A stretch of 37,331 nt of DNA from positions 1 to 37,331 of the forward strand of contig MPDD01000027.1 in the NCBI GenBank assembly GCA_001874265.1. Direction: 5' to 3'. Below are positions 1 to 7,897 of the stretch, in pieces. The stretch's first letter is position 1, and every line of letters starts with the position of its first letter. The notes beneath the pieces were generated by a model. It had not been told where the DNA came from and ran no database searches. It worked only from the letters and a program-made list of their open reading frames with translations. A program made the translations under genes and the position numbers. Origin of the DNA: Bacteroidetes bacterium MedPE-SWsnd-G1. Lineage in GTDB: Bacteria > Bacteroidota > Bacteroidia > Flavobacteriales > Flavobacteriaceae.

Positions 1-55
1 ATAATACCTAAATTTTTCTAAAAATAATTTATATGATAGCAATTATTTCTTTTAC

Positions 56-63
56 TACCTTTG
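56..63 (+). promoter_or_regulatory. -7 promoter element (TACCTTTG) of the Lrp/AsnC gene
   Basis: TACCTTTG matches the Bacteroidetes -7 consensus TAnnTTTG. Transcription would start near position 70, giving a leader of about 22 nt before the ATG at 92. I see no clear -33 TTTG at the expected distance upstream. Confidence 0.55.
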
Positions 64-91
64 CAATTATTAAACAAAAGAAATTTTTACC

Positions 92-553
92 ATGATTCAG
101 TTAGACGCGACAGATGTTCTGTTAATAAATGAACTACAAAAAGATTCGAAGCAGTCCATAAAACAACTGTCTGAGAAAATTAATCTATCAATAACACCTA
201 CCCATGAGCGTATAAAGAAAATTGAGGCAAGTGGTATTATTAGAAAATATGTAGCGCTTGTAGATCAAGAACTCGTTGGAAAAAAATTCACAGTATTCTG
301 CCAGGTTACACTTATAAAACACCAAGAGTCCTCTTTTAAAGAATTTGAAAAATATATAGCACCTTTTAATGAAATTCAGGAAGTTTCTTATATAGCAGGT
401 AATTATGATTATTTGCTTAAAATTGTCTTAAATGACATGAAGGATTATCAGGAGTTCATTATGCATAAGATTTCTCAATTAAAGGTTATTTCAAATATCC
501 AAAGTTCATTTGTAATAAACCAAATAAAAAATGAGACTAAAATATTTCTATAA
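92..553 (+). CDS. Lrp/AsnC family transcriptional regulator
   Basis: A 153-residue protein of typical Lrp/AsnC length. It opens with LDATDVLLINELQKDSK, the usual first helix, followed by a winged helix-turn-helix (about residues 15-50: SIKQLSEKINLS, then PTHERIKKIEASGIIRKYVA). Residues 65-150 form the C-terminal RAM ligand-binding and oligomerisation domain (a CQVTL strand, then the glycine turn of AGNYDYLLKI). Family members bind DNA as oligomers and sense amino acids or other small molecules. The effector cannot be read from sequence. The gene is monocistronic, has a good -7 element at 56-63, and faces the lipoprotein gene downstream. Its stop codon lies in the loop of a terminator hairpin. 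Family assignment is confident; the target genes are unknown. Confidence 0.95.
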   Translation: MIQLDATDVLLINELQKDSKQSIKQLSEKINLSITPTHERIKKIEASGIIRKYVALVDQELVGKKFTVFCQVTLIKHQESSFKEFEKYIAPFNEIQEVSYIAGNYDYLLKIVLNDMKDYQEFIMHKISQLKVISNIQSSFVINQIKNETKIFL

Positions 554-566
554 TAGTCTCATTTTT
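527..566. terminator. Bidirectional terminator overlapping the end of the Lrp gene
   Basis: AATGAGACT (530-538) pairs perfectly with AGTCTCATT (555-563). Flanking A/T runs extend the stem and give a T-tract on either strand. The Lrp stop codon at 551-553 sits in the loop, and the convergent gene stops at 585, so the hairpin can serve both. Confidence 0.8.
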
Positions 567-584
567 ACAATTAAGTTGATTTAA

Positions 585-1736
585 TTAATTTTTGGTGTAA
601 TCATTATGTATTATTTCTGCTAAGATTTCCCAATCTTTATCTGTCATTCTTCCTGGAGTAAATAAGCATATACCCGCAGCACCATTTAGCATTGACTCTC
701 TAACAGCATCCTCTAATTCTTCGGGAACCAATCCATGATTCTCAGGATCCGCTTGTGATGCTTTCTTTTCTGGATTTGGACATATGAACAAACCGCTAAA
801 AATTGGTTTTTTGTTGTCTACTGAAGTTACAGCCTCCTTGGTTACTTCTCCAATCCATTTGGTATCTTCCAAGTAGAAATCATTATAATTCATTGGATAT
901 ATAGCATCTAAATTCCATTTATCCCATTCTTGTCGAACTAATTTTTTGGCAACCGAATGTGGGCCAGGGAATACCGCTGCATTTATTTTTTTTCCTTTTG
1001 CATGCACAACATCAGCTAACCTGTTTACAATAGAAGTAATTAAATCGTATCTATATTGCTTCCACTCTTCTACTGAAGGAGCGTCATCAACTCTTTTAAT
1101 ATCAATACCTGTTTTTGCCTTGAAGCCACTTGTACAATCATCACAATAGCAATAATCAAATTGAGGATGTTCAACATTCATTGTCAATCCATATTTATCC
1201 CATAAACCTCTAGCCAAAATTACATCTGGATATCGAATATAATCTAAATGAATTCCATCGACTTCAGGTACATCTGCAATGCTACCGTATAATTCAGATA
1301 GGAAATTATACGTTCCTTCCTTACTTGGACATAGAAAAGTATAATGCGAAACGTATGCTGGTTTGTCATATGCAGACTCTCCATTTCTATTAACAGCATA
1401 CCATTCTGGTTTTAAATTCTTATTCTTTCCTTGCACCATAGTTGGCACCCAAGTATTAAATTCTAAGCCTTCAGCTTTTGCTATTTTACCTGCGCGGGCA
1501 TAAGTTGCAGGGTCATGTCCTCCATTATACATCAAACCATCTACCCCTTTTTCTTTTAAATCTTTAAAATGAGCCTTTAATTCTTCATCACTTGCGTCCT
1601 TTTTATGCCCCATCCATGCATGGACCGGAATTTTATAAGATGATTGGGGGTTACTAACAAAATCTTGTTTTTGCTTCGTATTATTACAAGACACTACCAA
1701 ACCAATTATAAATAATAATCCTATTACTTTTCTCAT
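585..1736 (-). CDS. Glycoside-hydrolase-like (GHL10/COG1649-type) TIM-barrel lipoprotein
   Basis: I place the start at the ATG at 1736 (383 residues). A GTG at 1757 is in frame but adds seven residues before an ideal lipoprotein signal (MRKVIGLLFIIGLVVSC, lipidated Cys17). The mature part looks like the family-10-like glycosyl hydrolases of COG1649 and related GHL families. It has an early HAWMG strand, an FNTWVPTM strand, and the hallmark VDGIHLDYIRYPD at about residues 160-172, where acidic residues sit at the end of a beta strand. A cysteine cluster, CYCDDC (Cys196, 198, 201), follows; similar clusters occur in some of these families and may hold a metal or form disulfides. It is probably exposed at the outer membrane or periplasm and acts on a carbohydrate. 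The substrate is unknown and catalytic activity is inferred only. No glycan-utilisation genes are adjacent. Confidence 0.75.
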   Translation of the reverse strand: MRKVIGLLFIIGLVVSCNNTKQKQDFVSNPQSSYKIPVHAWMGHKKDASDEELKAHFKDLKEKGVDGLMYNGGHDPATYARAGKIAKAEGLEFNTWVPTMVQGKNKNLKPEWYAVNRNGESAYDKPAYVSHYTFLCPSKEGTYNFLSELYGSIADVPEVDGIHLDYIRYPDVILARGLWDKYGLTMNVEHPQFDYCYCDDCTSGFKAKTGIDIKRVDDAPSVEEWKQYRYDLITSIVNRLADVVHAKGKKINAAVFPGPHSVAKKLVRQEWDKWNLDAIYPMNYNDFYLEDTKWIGEVTKEAVTSVDNKKPIFSGLFICPNPEKKASQADPENHGLVPEELEDAVRESMLNGAAGICLFTPGRMTDKDWEILAEIIHNDYTKN

Positions 1737-1995
1737 TTTAAAAATTTTTATTAACACTATAAAAATGCGTCATTTTGAAATAAACAAGCGCTTTTTTTAT
1801 ACATAAGGTAAAAAACAATAGACCAATAACAAAAAGTTTAGTCTAAATCTCTCTTCAAAAAGAAGGTTTGCGTTTTGTAAATTATTCATTCAAAAAATGC
1901 AATATATTAACATATAATTCATTGTTATTAACTTTAAAGTAAATTATACTTAATATTTATGTATTTTGGATGCGTAATAAATAATTACCAAACTA

Positions 1996-3192
1996 ATGAG
2001 AAAATCAAATCAAGTAAGTCGACGAAATTGGTTAAAAACAGGAGGGTTATCCTTAGCAGCAATGGCTTTAATGCCAAACGATATTTGGGCAACTAACGTC
2101 TCGGAGGCTCAATTTAAGAATAATAAATATCTATTTGATATAGAAAATTCGTTAAATGAATTTACTCCACCAATTGAACCTGTAGAATTACCATTAAAAG
2201 CTATTTTAAGAGCAAATGAAAATCCTTATGGCCCATCAAAATTGGCGATAAAAGCATTTCAGGAAGAAACTTTTAAAGGCAATAGATATGCGTGGAAAAC
2301 CCTATCTAATTTAATGGATAAAATTGCTAAAAAAGAGAATGTTACTAAAGATCAAATTTTAATGGGACCAGGCTCATCAGATATTCTTGAAAAAATAGCA
2401 ATGGTGTTTTTTCAGAATGGAGGGAATGTTGTAAGTGCGGATCCTAGTTATATGTCTTTAATTAAAGTATCTGAAGCTGTTGGAGGCAACTGGAAAGCAA
2501 TAAAACTGCTACCGGATTCTTCTCACGATTTAGAAAAAATGGAAGCGGCAATAGATAGTGAAACGAAATTAGTGTATATCTGTAATCCAAATAATCCAAC
2601 AGGATCCATAACTGACGCAAATAAATTGAAAGATTTTTGCAGCAGAATTTCAGAAAAAGTACCCGTATTTGTTGACGAGGCCTATATAGAACTAGCAAAT
2701 AATGGTTTAAAAGATAGTATGGTAGATTTAGTTAGCCAGGGTAAAAATATAATAGTCGCTAGAACTTTTTCTAAAATTCATGGTATGGCAGGGTTAAGAA
2801 TTGGATACATGGTCACTAGCAAAGAAATCATGGATAAAATTACTCCTATTACCAGAGGAGGTATGGGAATAACTGGGCCGTCGATTGTAGCAGCTACAAC
2901 AAGTATGGACGATGTAGATTTTCTCAAAACCACAAAATCAAAAATCACCGAGGCTAGGGAATATACCTATAAGTACTTAAATTCTAAGAATTATGTTTCT
3001 CTGCCCTCTCAAACAAATTTCATAATTTTTGAAATTCCTATGGAAGGAGATGAATTTCTTAAGAAAATTTATGCCAAAAGAGTTGGTGTAAGAGCCTTTA
3101 AGTTTTGGGATAAAAATTGGTGTAGAGTAAGTATTGGTACTATGGATGAAATGAAACTATTTACTGGTGCCATGGACGAAATATTTGCTTAA
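1996..3192 (+). CDS. Tat-exported PLP-dependent aminotransferase, HisC-like
   Basis: A 398-residue fold-type I aminotransferase. The N-terminus carries a twin-arginine signal (SRRNWLKTGG, Arg9-Arg10, then a hydrophobic stretch to about Ala32). The enzyme is therefore predicted to fold and load PLP in the cytoplasm before export to the periplasm. Family motifs are intact: ANENPYGP at the substrate site, NPNNPTG (Asn199), DEAY (Asp227, Tyr230) and the Schiff-base lysine Lys260 in RTFSKIHGMAGLRIGY. These are the signatures of histidinol-phosphate aminotransferase and its paralogs. Export and the absence of his genes nearby argue against a role in histidine biosynthesis. The next gene, an AEC-type permease, starts 3 nt after the stop, so the two are almost certainly co-transcribed. 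Amino-donor specificity is unknown. Confidence 0.9.
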   Translation: MRKSNQVSRRNWLKTGGLSLAAMALMPNDIWATNVSEAQFKNNKYLFDIENSLNEFTPPIEPVELPLKAILRANENPYGPSKLAIKAFQEETFKGNRYAWKTLSNLMDKIAKKENVTKDQILMGPGSSDILEKIAMVFFQNGGNVVSADPSYMSLIKVSEAVGGNWKAIKLLPDSSHDLEKMEAAIDSETKLVYICNPNNPTGSITDANKLKDFCSRISEKVPVFVDEAYIELANNGLKDSMVDLVSQGKNIIVARTFSKIHGMAGLRIGYMVTSKEIMDKITPITRGGMGITGPSIVAATTSMDDVDFLKTTKSKITEAREYTYKYLNSKNYVSLPSQTNFIIFEIPMEGDEFLKKIYAKRVGVRAFKFWDKNWCRVSIGTMDEMKLFTGAMDEIFA

Positions 3193-3195
3193 TAT

Positions 3196-4314
3196 ATGGC
3201 TTCAATTGAAAAATCAATTGTATTTGTATTATTTATAATTCTTGGTCTATTATTAAAAAGTAAATTCAAAAATAAAGAAGAGCTAAAAGGGATAAAAACA
3301 ATAATTTTATCCTTGGCTCTTCCGGCTACAATTTTTTTGGCCTTATTGAAGATAAATATAAGTTCAGATTTAATCATTCTACCAGCAATTGCATTACTAT
3401 TTAATGTTTTTCTTTATGCAGTAACTCCTGTATTATTACATATCATAGGCGTTTCTGATGCTCAAAAAGTAAGAACTGCAAAGTTATTAGTTTCTTCATT
3501 GGCTCCGGGACTCTCCTGTTTTCCGTTTATACTAGAATTTTTAGGAGAAGATATGCTAGCAAATGCTGCAATGGCCGATTTAGGAAACAAATTTTTTGTT
3601 TTAATTGTACTTTATATTTTCGCCATTAATTGGCATTATAAACGTCAAAACACATCTAATGGTGGTTTAAGATCAAAAATTTTAAGTTTGTTAAAGGTTT
3701 TAATTTTAGAGCCTGTAAATATTTGTATTGGCTTGGCATTAGTACTTTTATCTCTAAACTTAGATTTAGCAAGTTTACCTTTATACATTCAAGAATTATT
3801 TAATCGACTTAGTTCGCTCATGACGCCATTGGTCTTACTATTTATTGGACTTGCAGTTAAATATAAAAGAAAAGAGTTTGCCGAAATATTTTCAATACTA
3901 ATGTTTAGAGCAGGAATCTCGTTGCTCTTAGTTGTCGCTTTTGTAACAATTTTTAATGTTTCAGAGAATGTTTCATTATTTATGGTTGTATTTTCACTCA
4001 GTTCCTGTAGTTTTTGGCCTTTTGCACATATATCTAGTATTGCCTTAAAGGAGCGAAATGTTAGTGCTTCGAATAAAACCTTTAATTCTGAGTTCGCTTT
4101 AGCTATTTTGGCGCTGTCGCTACCTATTTCTGTAGCACTTATTTTAGCCATTTTTACAGCAGGAGCAACATTTAAAGATACAGGGAACTTACTTCTATTG
4201 GCATTGACCTTATTTGCATTGGGCAGTTTTGTTCCTTTATATAGATGGATGAAAAAAGGAGCACAAGTAAAACAACGTTATAAGAATATTGATCTTAAAA
4301 ATAAACCTCTTTAA
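3196..4314 (+). CDS. AEC (auxin efflux carrier) family permease
   Basis: A 372-residue inner-membrane protein with about ten hydrophobic segments. Two half-repeats are joined near residues 150-170 by a charged cytoplasmic loop (HYKRQ). AEC features include LSLALPATIFLALL in the first repeat and the polar break AMADLGNKFFVL at about residues 131-142. The family moves small organic anions or amino-acid-related compounds. The name comes from plant PIN proteins and does not imply auxin transport here. The start codon follows the aminotransferase stop by 3 nt, which suggests it carries a substrate or product of that exported enzyme. The C-terminus ends in a short basic tail. I see no obvious terminator before topB, 88 nt away. 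Confidence 0.85.
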   Translation: MASIEKSIVFVLFIILGLLLKSKFKNKEELKGIKTIILSLALPATIFLALLKINISSDLIILPAIALLFNVFLYAVTPVLLHIIGVSDAQKVRTAKLLVSSLAPGLSCFPFILEFLGEDMLANAAMADLGNKFFVLIVLYIFAINWHYKRQNTSNGGLRSKILSLLKVLILEPVNICIGLALVLLSLNLDLASLPLYIQELFNRLSSLMTPLVLLFIGLAVKYKRKEFAEIFSILMFRAGISLLLVVAFVTIFNVSENVSLFMVVFSLSSCSFWPFAHISSIALKERNVSASNKTFNSEFALAILALSLPISVALILAIFTAGATFKDTGNLLLLALTLFALGSFVPLYRWMKKGAQVKQRYKNIDLKNKPL

Positions 4315-4402
4315 AATCTAAAAAATTATCAACAACTTACTTTAACATGTACTAAATATCTTAAATAAATTTTACATTGCATTTTATTTAAATTAATGCA
4401 TA

Positions 4403-6688
4403 TTGAAAGTTTGTATAGCGGAAAAGCCTAGCGTTGCTAGAGAAATTGCGAATGTTTTAGGAGCCTCTACTAAACGCGATGGTTATTTTGAAGGAAATGG
4501 ATATGCCGTAACTTATACCTTTGGTCATTTGTGCACACTGTATGAACCAAATGATTACAAACCACATTGGAAAAGTTGGGACTTGAATAACCTACCAATG
4601 CTACCTGAAAAATTTAAGACAAAAGTTTCAAAAAATGACGGTATACAAAAGCAGTTTAATATTGTTAAAAATTTATTTGATAAAGCAACTGTAGTTATAA
4701 ATTGCGGTGATGCCGGGCAAGAAGGAGAATTGATTCAGCGTTGGGTTTTAAATCAAGCGGATTATAAAGGTGAAGTACAACGCTTGTGGATTTCATCTTT
4801 AACAACAGAAGCCATTAAGGAAGGGTTTAAAAATCTTAAACCTAGTGAAGATTACGATAATTTATATTATGCTGGGTTTTCACGGGCTATTGGAGATTGG
4901 TTGCTGGGGATGAATGCAACACGGTTATACACTGTTAAGCATGGAGGTTATAAACAAATGCTTTCCATTGGAAGAGTTCAGACTCCAAGTTTAGCAATGG
5001 TTGTAGAGCGCTACCTTCAAATTCAAAATTTTAAGCCTCAACCCTATTGGGAATTGCAAACAAGTTTTAGAGATACTTTATTTAGTTATGAAGAAGGGCG
5101 TTTTTTTAAAAAAGAAGAAGGTCAGGAATTAGCAAACAAAGTACAGCAATCGGAATTTGAGATAACTGAAATCAAAAAGAAAAAAGGAAAAGAATACGCT
5201 CCTAAATTATTCGATTTAACTGGACTTCAAGTTTATTGTAATACGAAATTTGGTTTTTCTGCTGATGAGACATTAAAGATTGTTCAAAAACTATATGAGC
5301 AAAAGGCCGTTACCTACCCCAGAGTTGATACCACGTTTTTACCAAATGATGTGTATCCCAAAGTTGAAGGGATACTTAAGCAATTAAAAAGATATCAAAA
5401 ATTGACAACTCCTTTATTTGGAAAGCCAATTAAGAAATCAACCAAGGTTTTTAATGATAAAAAAGTAACCGATCACCACGCAATTATTCCTACGGGTGTA
5501 GAGATTAATTTACAATATAATCAGCAACAAGTTTATGACATTATTACCAAGCGTTTTATTGCTGTATTTTATGACGATTGTATTGTCGCAAATACGAATG
5601 CACAAGGTAAAGCTGCCGATGTTTTGTTCAAAACAACCGGAAAGGAAATTTTAGAGAAAGGGTGGCGCATAGTTTTTGAGTCAGCAGATACGAAAGAAAA
5701 GAAAGAAGGAAATATTTTACCAAATTTTACAAAAGGCGAAAATGGCCCGCACACACCTACTTTTACAGAAAAGTTTACCAAGGCTCCAAATCAATTTACA
5801 GAGGCCTCATTGCTAAGAGCAATGGAAACTGCGGGTAAACAAGTAGATGATGATGAGATGCGAGAGTTGATGAAGGAGAATGGCATTGGACGTCCTTCTA
5901 CGCGCGCCAATATTATTGAAACACTTTTTAGAAGAAAATACATAGAACGAAAAAAGAAGCAATTAATACCAACTTCTACCGGTATCCAATTAATTGCCAC
6001 CATTCAAAATGACTTATTAAAATCAGCGGAACTAACGGGGCGTTGGGAGAAACGTTTGAAAGAAATTGAACGTGGTGAATTCAATGCAGGGACATTTATC
6101 AAAAACATGAAGAGAATGGTAGATGAACTAGTTTATGAGGTAAGAATGGAAAAAGTTAAAGCGAATATTTCTCACATCAATTCTAAAGTTGAATCAAAAC
6201 CAACTAAGAAGAAAACTATATCAAAAGGAATTACTTCTGAGAATTGTCCAAAATGTAAACAAGGAACAATTTTAAAAGGCTCTTCTGCGTATGGCTGTAG
6301 CGCATATAAAGACGGATGTACTTTTAAATTGCCTTTTAAGTTTGAAGGAAAGAAAATTTCAGAGAAACAATTTGTTCGTTTACTTCAAAAAGGATGTACT
6401 GTTAATTTAAAGGGCTTTAAAACTAACAATGGAACTCTAGAAGGTCTTCTCAGGTTCGATGAACAATTCAATTTAAAATTAGAACCGAAAACACAACCGG
6501 TTCCAACTATTATTAAATGTCCTAAATGTTCAAAAGGTACCATACTAAAAGGTTCTAATGCATATGGTTGCAGTAACTTTAAAAATGGATGTGATTTTGT
6601 GTATTCGTTTGATAAACTTAGAAGTGATTCTAAAGGTCAGAAATTAACAAAAGAACTTGTATACAACTTAATAACTAACTCTAATTAA
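4403..6688 (+). CDS. topB: DNA topoisomerase III (type IA), TTG start
   Basis: A 761-residue type IA topoisomerase. The Toprim domain starts at once (KVCIAEKPSVAREIA) and holds GDAGQEGE at residues 102-109. The gate domain has SIGRVQTPSLAMVVERY. The catalytic tyrosine is Tyr305 in AVTYPRVDTTFL. GIGRPSTRANIIETL is also conserved. The C-terminus has two near-identical zinc-ribbon-like units, CPKCxxGTILKGSxAYGC (from Cys615 and Cys706), around a linking repeat. It relaxes and decatenates negatively supercoiled or single-stranded-region DNA. Translation must begin at TTG 4403, because an in-frame TAA lies at 4394-4396 and homology begins at the first residue. An out-of-frame ATG at 4396 opens an 11-codon reading frame across this start. 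No mobile-element genes flank it, so it looks chromosomal. Confidence 0.95.
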   Translation: MKVCIAEKPSVAREIANVLGASTKRDGYFEGNGYAVTYTFGHLCTLYEPNDYKPHWKSWDLNNLPMLPEKFKTKVSKNDGIQKQFNIVKNLFDKATVVINCGDAGQEGELIQRWVLNQADYKGEVQRLWISSLTTEAIKEGFKNLKPSEDYDNLYYAGFSRAIGDWLLGMNATRLYTVKHGGYKQMLSIGRVQTPSLAMVVERYLQIQNFKPQPYWELQTSFRDTLFSYEEGRFFKKEEGQELANKVQQSEFEITEIKKKKGKEYAPKLFDLTGLQVYCNTKFGFSADETLKIVQKLYEQKAVTYPRVDTTFLPNDVYPKVEGILKQLKRYQKLTTPLFGKPIKKSTKVFNDKKVTDHHAIIPTGVEINLQYNQQQVYDIITKRFIAVFYDDCIVANTNAQGKAADVLFKTTGKEILEKGWRIVFESADTKEKKEGNILPNFTKGENGPHTPTFTEKFTKAPNQFTEASLLRAMETAGKQVDDDEMRELMKENGIGRPSTRANIIETLFRRKYIERKKKQLIPTSTGIQLIATIQNDLLKSAELTGRWEKRLKEIERGEFNAGTFIKNMKRMVDELVYEVRMEKVKANISHINSKVESKPTKKKTISKGITSENCPKCKQGTILKGSSAYGCSAYKDGCTFKLPFKFEGKKISEKQFVRLLQKGCTVNLKGFKTNNGTLEGLLRFDEQFNLKLEPKTQPVPTIIKCPKCSKGTILKGSNAYGCSNFKNGCDFVYSFDKLRSDSKGQKLTKELVYNLITNSN

Positions 6689-6793
6689 TTGCATTAATTA
6701 TACTTCCAACAATTCATTCAGCCAACTTATGTTAAAGTTCGATTCAGCTGCAACAAAAATAAATTCCTATCGTCTATATAATGTGGATTAACT

Positions 6794-6817
6794 AATTCAA
6801 TTATTTTTAATTGAATT
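6794..6817. repeat. A/T-rich perfect inverted repeat between topB and the EamA gene
   Basis: AATTCAATTA and TAATTGAATT form a 10-bp perfect stem with a TTTT loop. It lies just before the stronger GC-containing hairpin and may help terminate transcription, but it has no GC core of its own. Confidence 0.5.
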
Positions 6818-6849
6818 TAAAGCGTGGCATATTGTGCTGCGCTTTTTTT
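6818..6849 (+). terminator. Rho-independent terminator after topB
   Basis: AAAGCGTGGCA pairs with TGCTGCGCTTT (two G-U wobbles, loop TATTG) and is followed by a run of T on the + strand. The opposing EamA gene ends about 20 nt further on, so this mainly ends the topB transcript. Confidence 0.7.
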
Positions 6850-6869
6850 GGTGAAATTTTTAAACTGCT

Positions 6870-7802
6870 TTAACTTTTATTTCTCTTTTTAAATCTAGAA
6901 AGTAATGCAACTTCTCTTTTACTATTGATAAAATAAACACCTAACAATAAAATAAATGCAGCAATAATAGACTGCCCTGTTATTACTTCTCCTAAAAAAT
7001 ACCAACCTAAGAACAAAGCAATGATCGGATTTACATACGTATTGGTAGCCACTTTTTCTGGAGAAACCTTTTTAAGTAAATAATTAAACGATGTAAAAGC
7101 GATAATACTCCCAAAAATTATTAATACAACAACCGAATAGAATACATCTGCATCCCATGTTACGGGACTACTCCACTTTTCACCAAGAGCAAAACTTGTA
7201 ATACAAAGCATAACACCACCAATAAGCATTTGATATCCTGTATTAACAAAATAGTTTTTTGGTAAATCAGCTTTACCAACAAATAAACTTGCATATGCCC
7301 AACTGCACATACAGATAAAAATAAGCACTATACTCAGTAACTTGTTCTCTCCAGAAACTATATGATTCTGACTTACTAATAAGTAAATACCTAAAACACC
7401 CAAAATAACTCCAATCATAGAGGTTGTTTGGATTTTCTTGCCCTGCAATATTCGCATTAGAATAAGTACCACTAAAGGCTGTGCTGAAATTTCTAACGCT
7501 ACAAAGCCACTATCCACAAAATTTAGCGTCCATACAACAATTCCATTTCCAAAAGTGAGAAACAAAAATCCTGCTATTGCAGTATTTAGCAATTGTTTTT
7601 TAGTCACCTTTAAAGACAATCCTAAAAGTTTAGCAATTATCATTATTACAATTCCCGAAACGGTAAATCGAATGGCTGCCAGCATAAATGCTGGTAATTG
7701 TGTTACAGCAATTTTATTTAATAAATATGTTGATCCCCAAATTACATAAATAGAAAAGAAGGCTAATATAATAATTACCTTTTCAGAGAATTTTTCTTTC
7801 AT
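6870..7802 (-). CDS. EamA/DMT superfamily exporter
   Basis: A 310-residue membrane protein with about ten transmembrane segments in two EamA repeats (about residues 12-140 and 155-295). The first helix has FSIYVIWGSTYLLNKIA, and the matching second-repeat region has SFNYLLKKVSPEKVATNTYVNP followed by a LGWYFLGEVIT helix. These are characteristic of the 10-TMS drug/metabolite exporters. The family moves amino acids, nucleosides or small toxic metabolites outward; no substrate can be assigned. The short tail is basic (SRFKKRNKS), which fits a cytoplasmic C-terminus. The gene starts with ATG and stands alone between two terminators. A weak TATATTAG near 7810 is the only -7-like match upstream. 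Confidence 0.9.
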   Translation of the reverse strand: MKEKFSEKVIIILAFFSIYVIWGSTYLLNKIAVTQLPAFMLAAIRFTVSGIVIMIIAKLLGLSLKVTKKQLLNTAIAGFLFLTFGNGIVVWTLNFVDSGFVALEISAQPLVVLILMRILQGKKIQTTSMIGVILGVLGIYLLVSQNHIVSGENKLLSIVLIFICMCSWAYASLFVGKADLPKNYFVNTGYQMLIGGVMLCITSFALGEKWSSPVTWDADVFYSVVVLIIFGSIIAFTSFNYLLKKVSPEKVATNTYVNPIIALFLGWYFLGEVITGQSIIAAFILLLGVYFINSKREVALLSRFKKRNKS

Positions 7803-7859
7803 GCAGCTAATATAGTTTCATTAATTCTCAATTACATTCTTTTTAAATGAGAGGCTTAT

Positions 7860-7891
7860 AAAAAACGGGCTTGATTCAAATCAAGCCCGTT
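7860..7891 (-). terminator. Rho-independent terminator of the S9 peptidase gene
   Basis: AACGGGCTTGA (7864-7874) pairs perfectly with TCAAGCCCGTT (7881-7891) around a 6-nt loop. Read on the minus strand, the stem is followed by a T-run (7865-7860). It lies directly after the stop codon at 7898. Confidence 0.9.
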
Positions 7892-7897
7892 ACATTG

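Noticed and set aside
585..1757. GTG at 1757 as start of the glycosidase-like lipoprotein
   Set aside because: It adds seven residues before a complete lipoprotein signal that starts at the ATG at 1736; the shorter signal is the better fit.
1758..1995. Possible divergent promoters between the lipoprotein and aminotransferase genes
   Set aside because: Only near-matches such as TAACTTTA are visible and no exact TAnnTTTG lies on either strand; I see no other structure in this 238-bp spacer.
2462..2698. Open frames on the strand opposite the larger genes (this one and many similar)
   Set aside because: They lie wholly inside well-supported genes, have no family motifs and no promoter or leader; they are by-products of A/T-rich coding sequence.
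3196..4314. AEC permease plus aminotransferase as an auxin (indole-acetate) pathway
   Set aside because: The AEC name does not define the substrate, the aminotransferase specificity is unknown, and no decarboxylase or other indole gene is present.
4403..6688. TopB as a sign of an integrated conjugative element
   Set aside because: TopB is common on Bacteroidetes conjugative elements, but there are no tra/mob genes, integrase or attachment repeats in the flanks and composition matches the neighbours.
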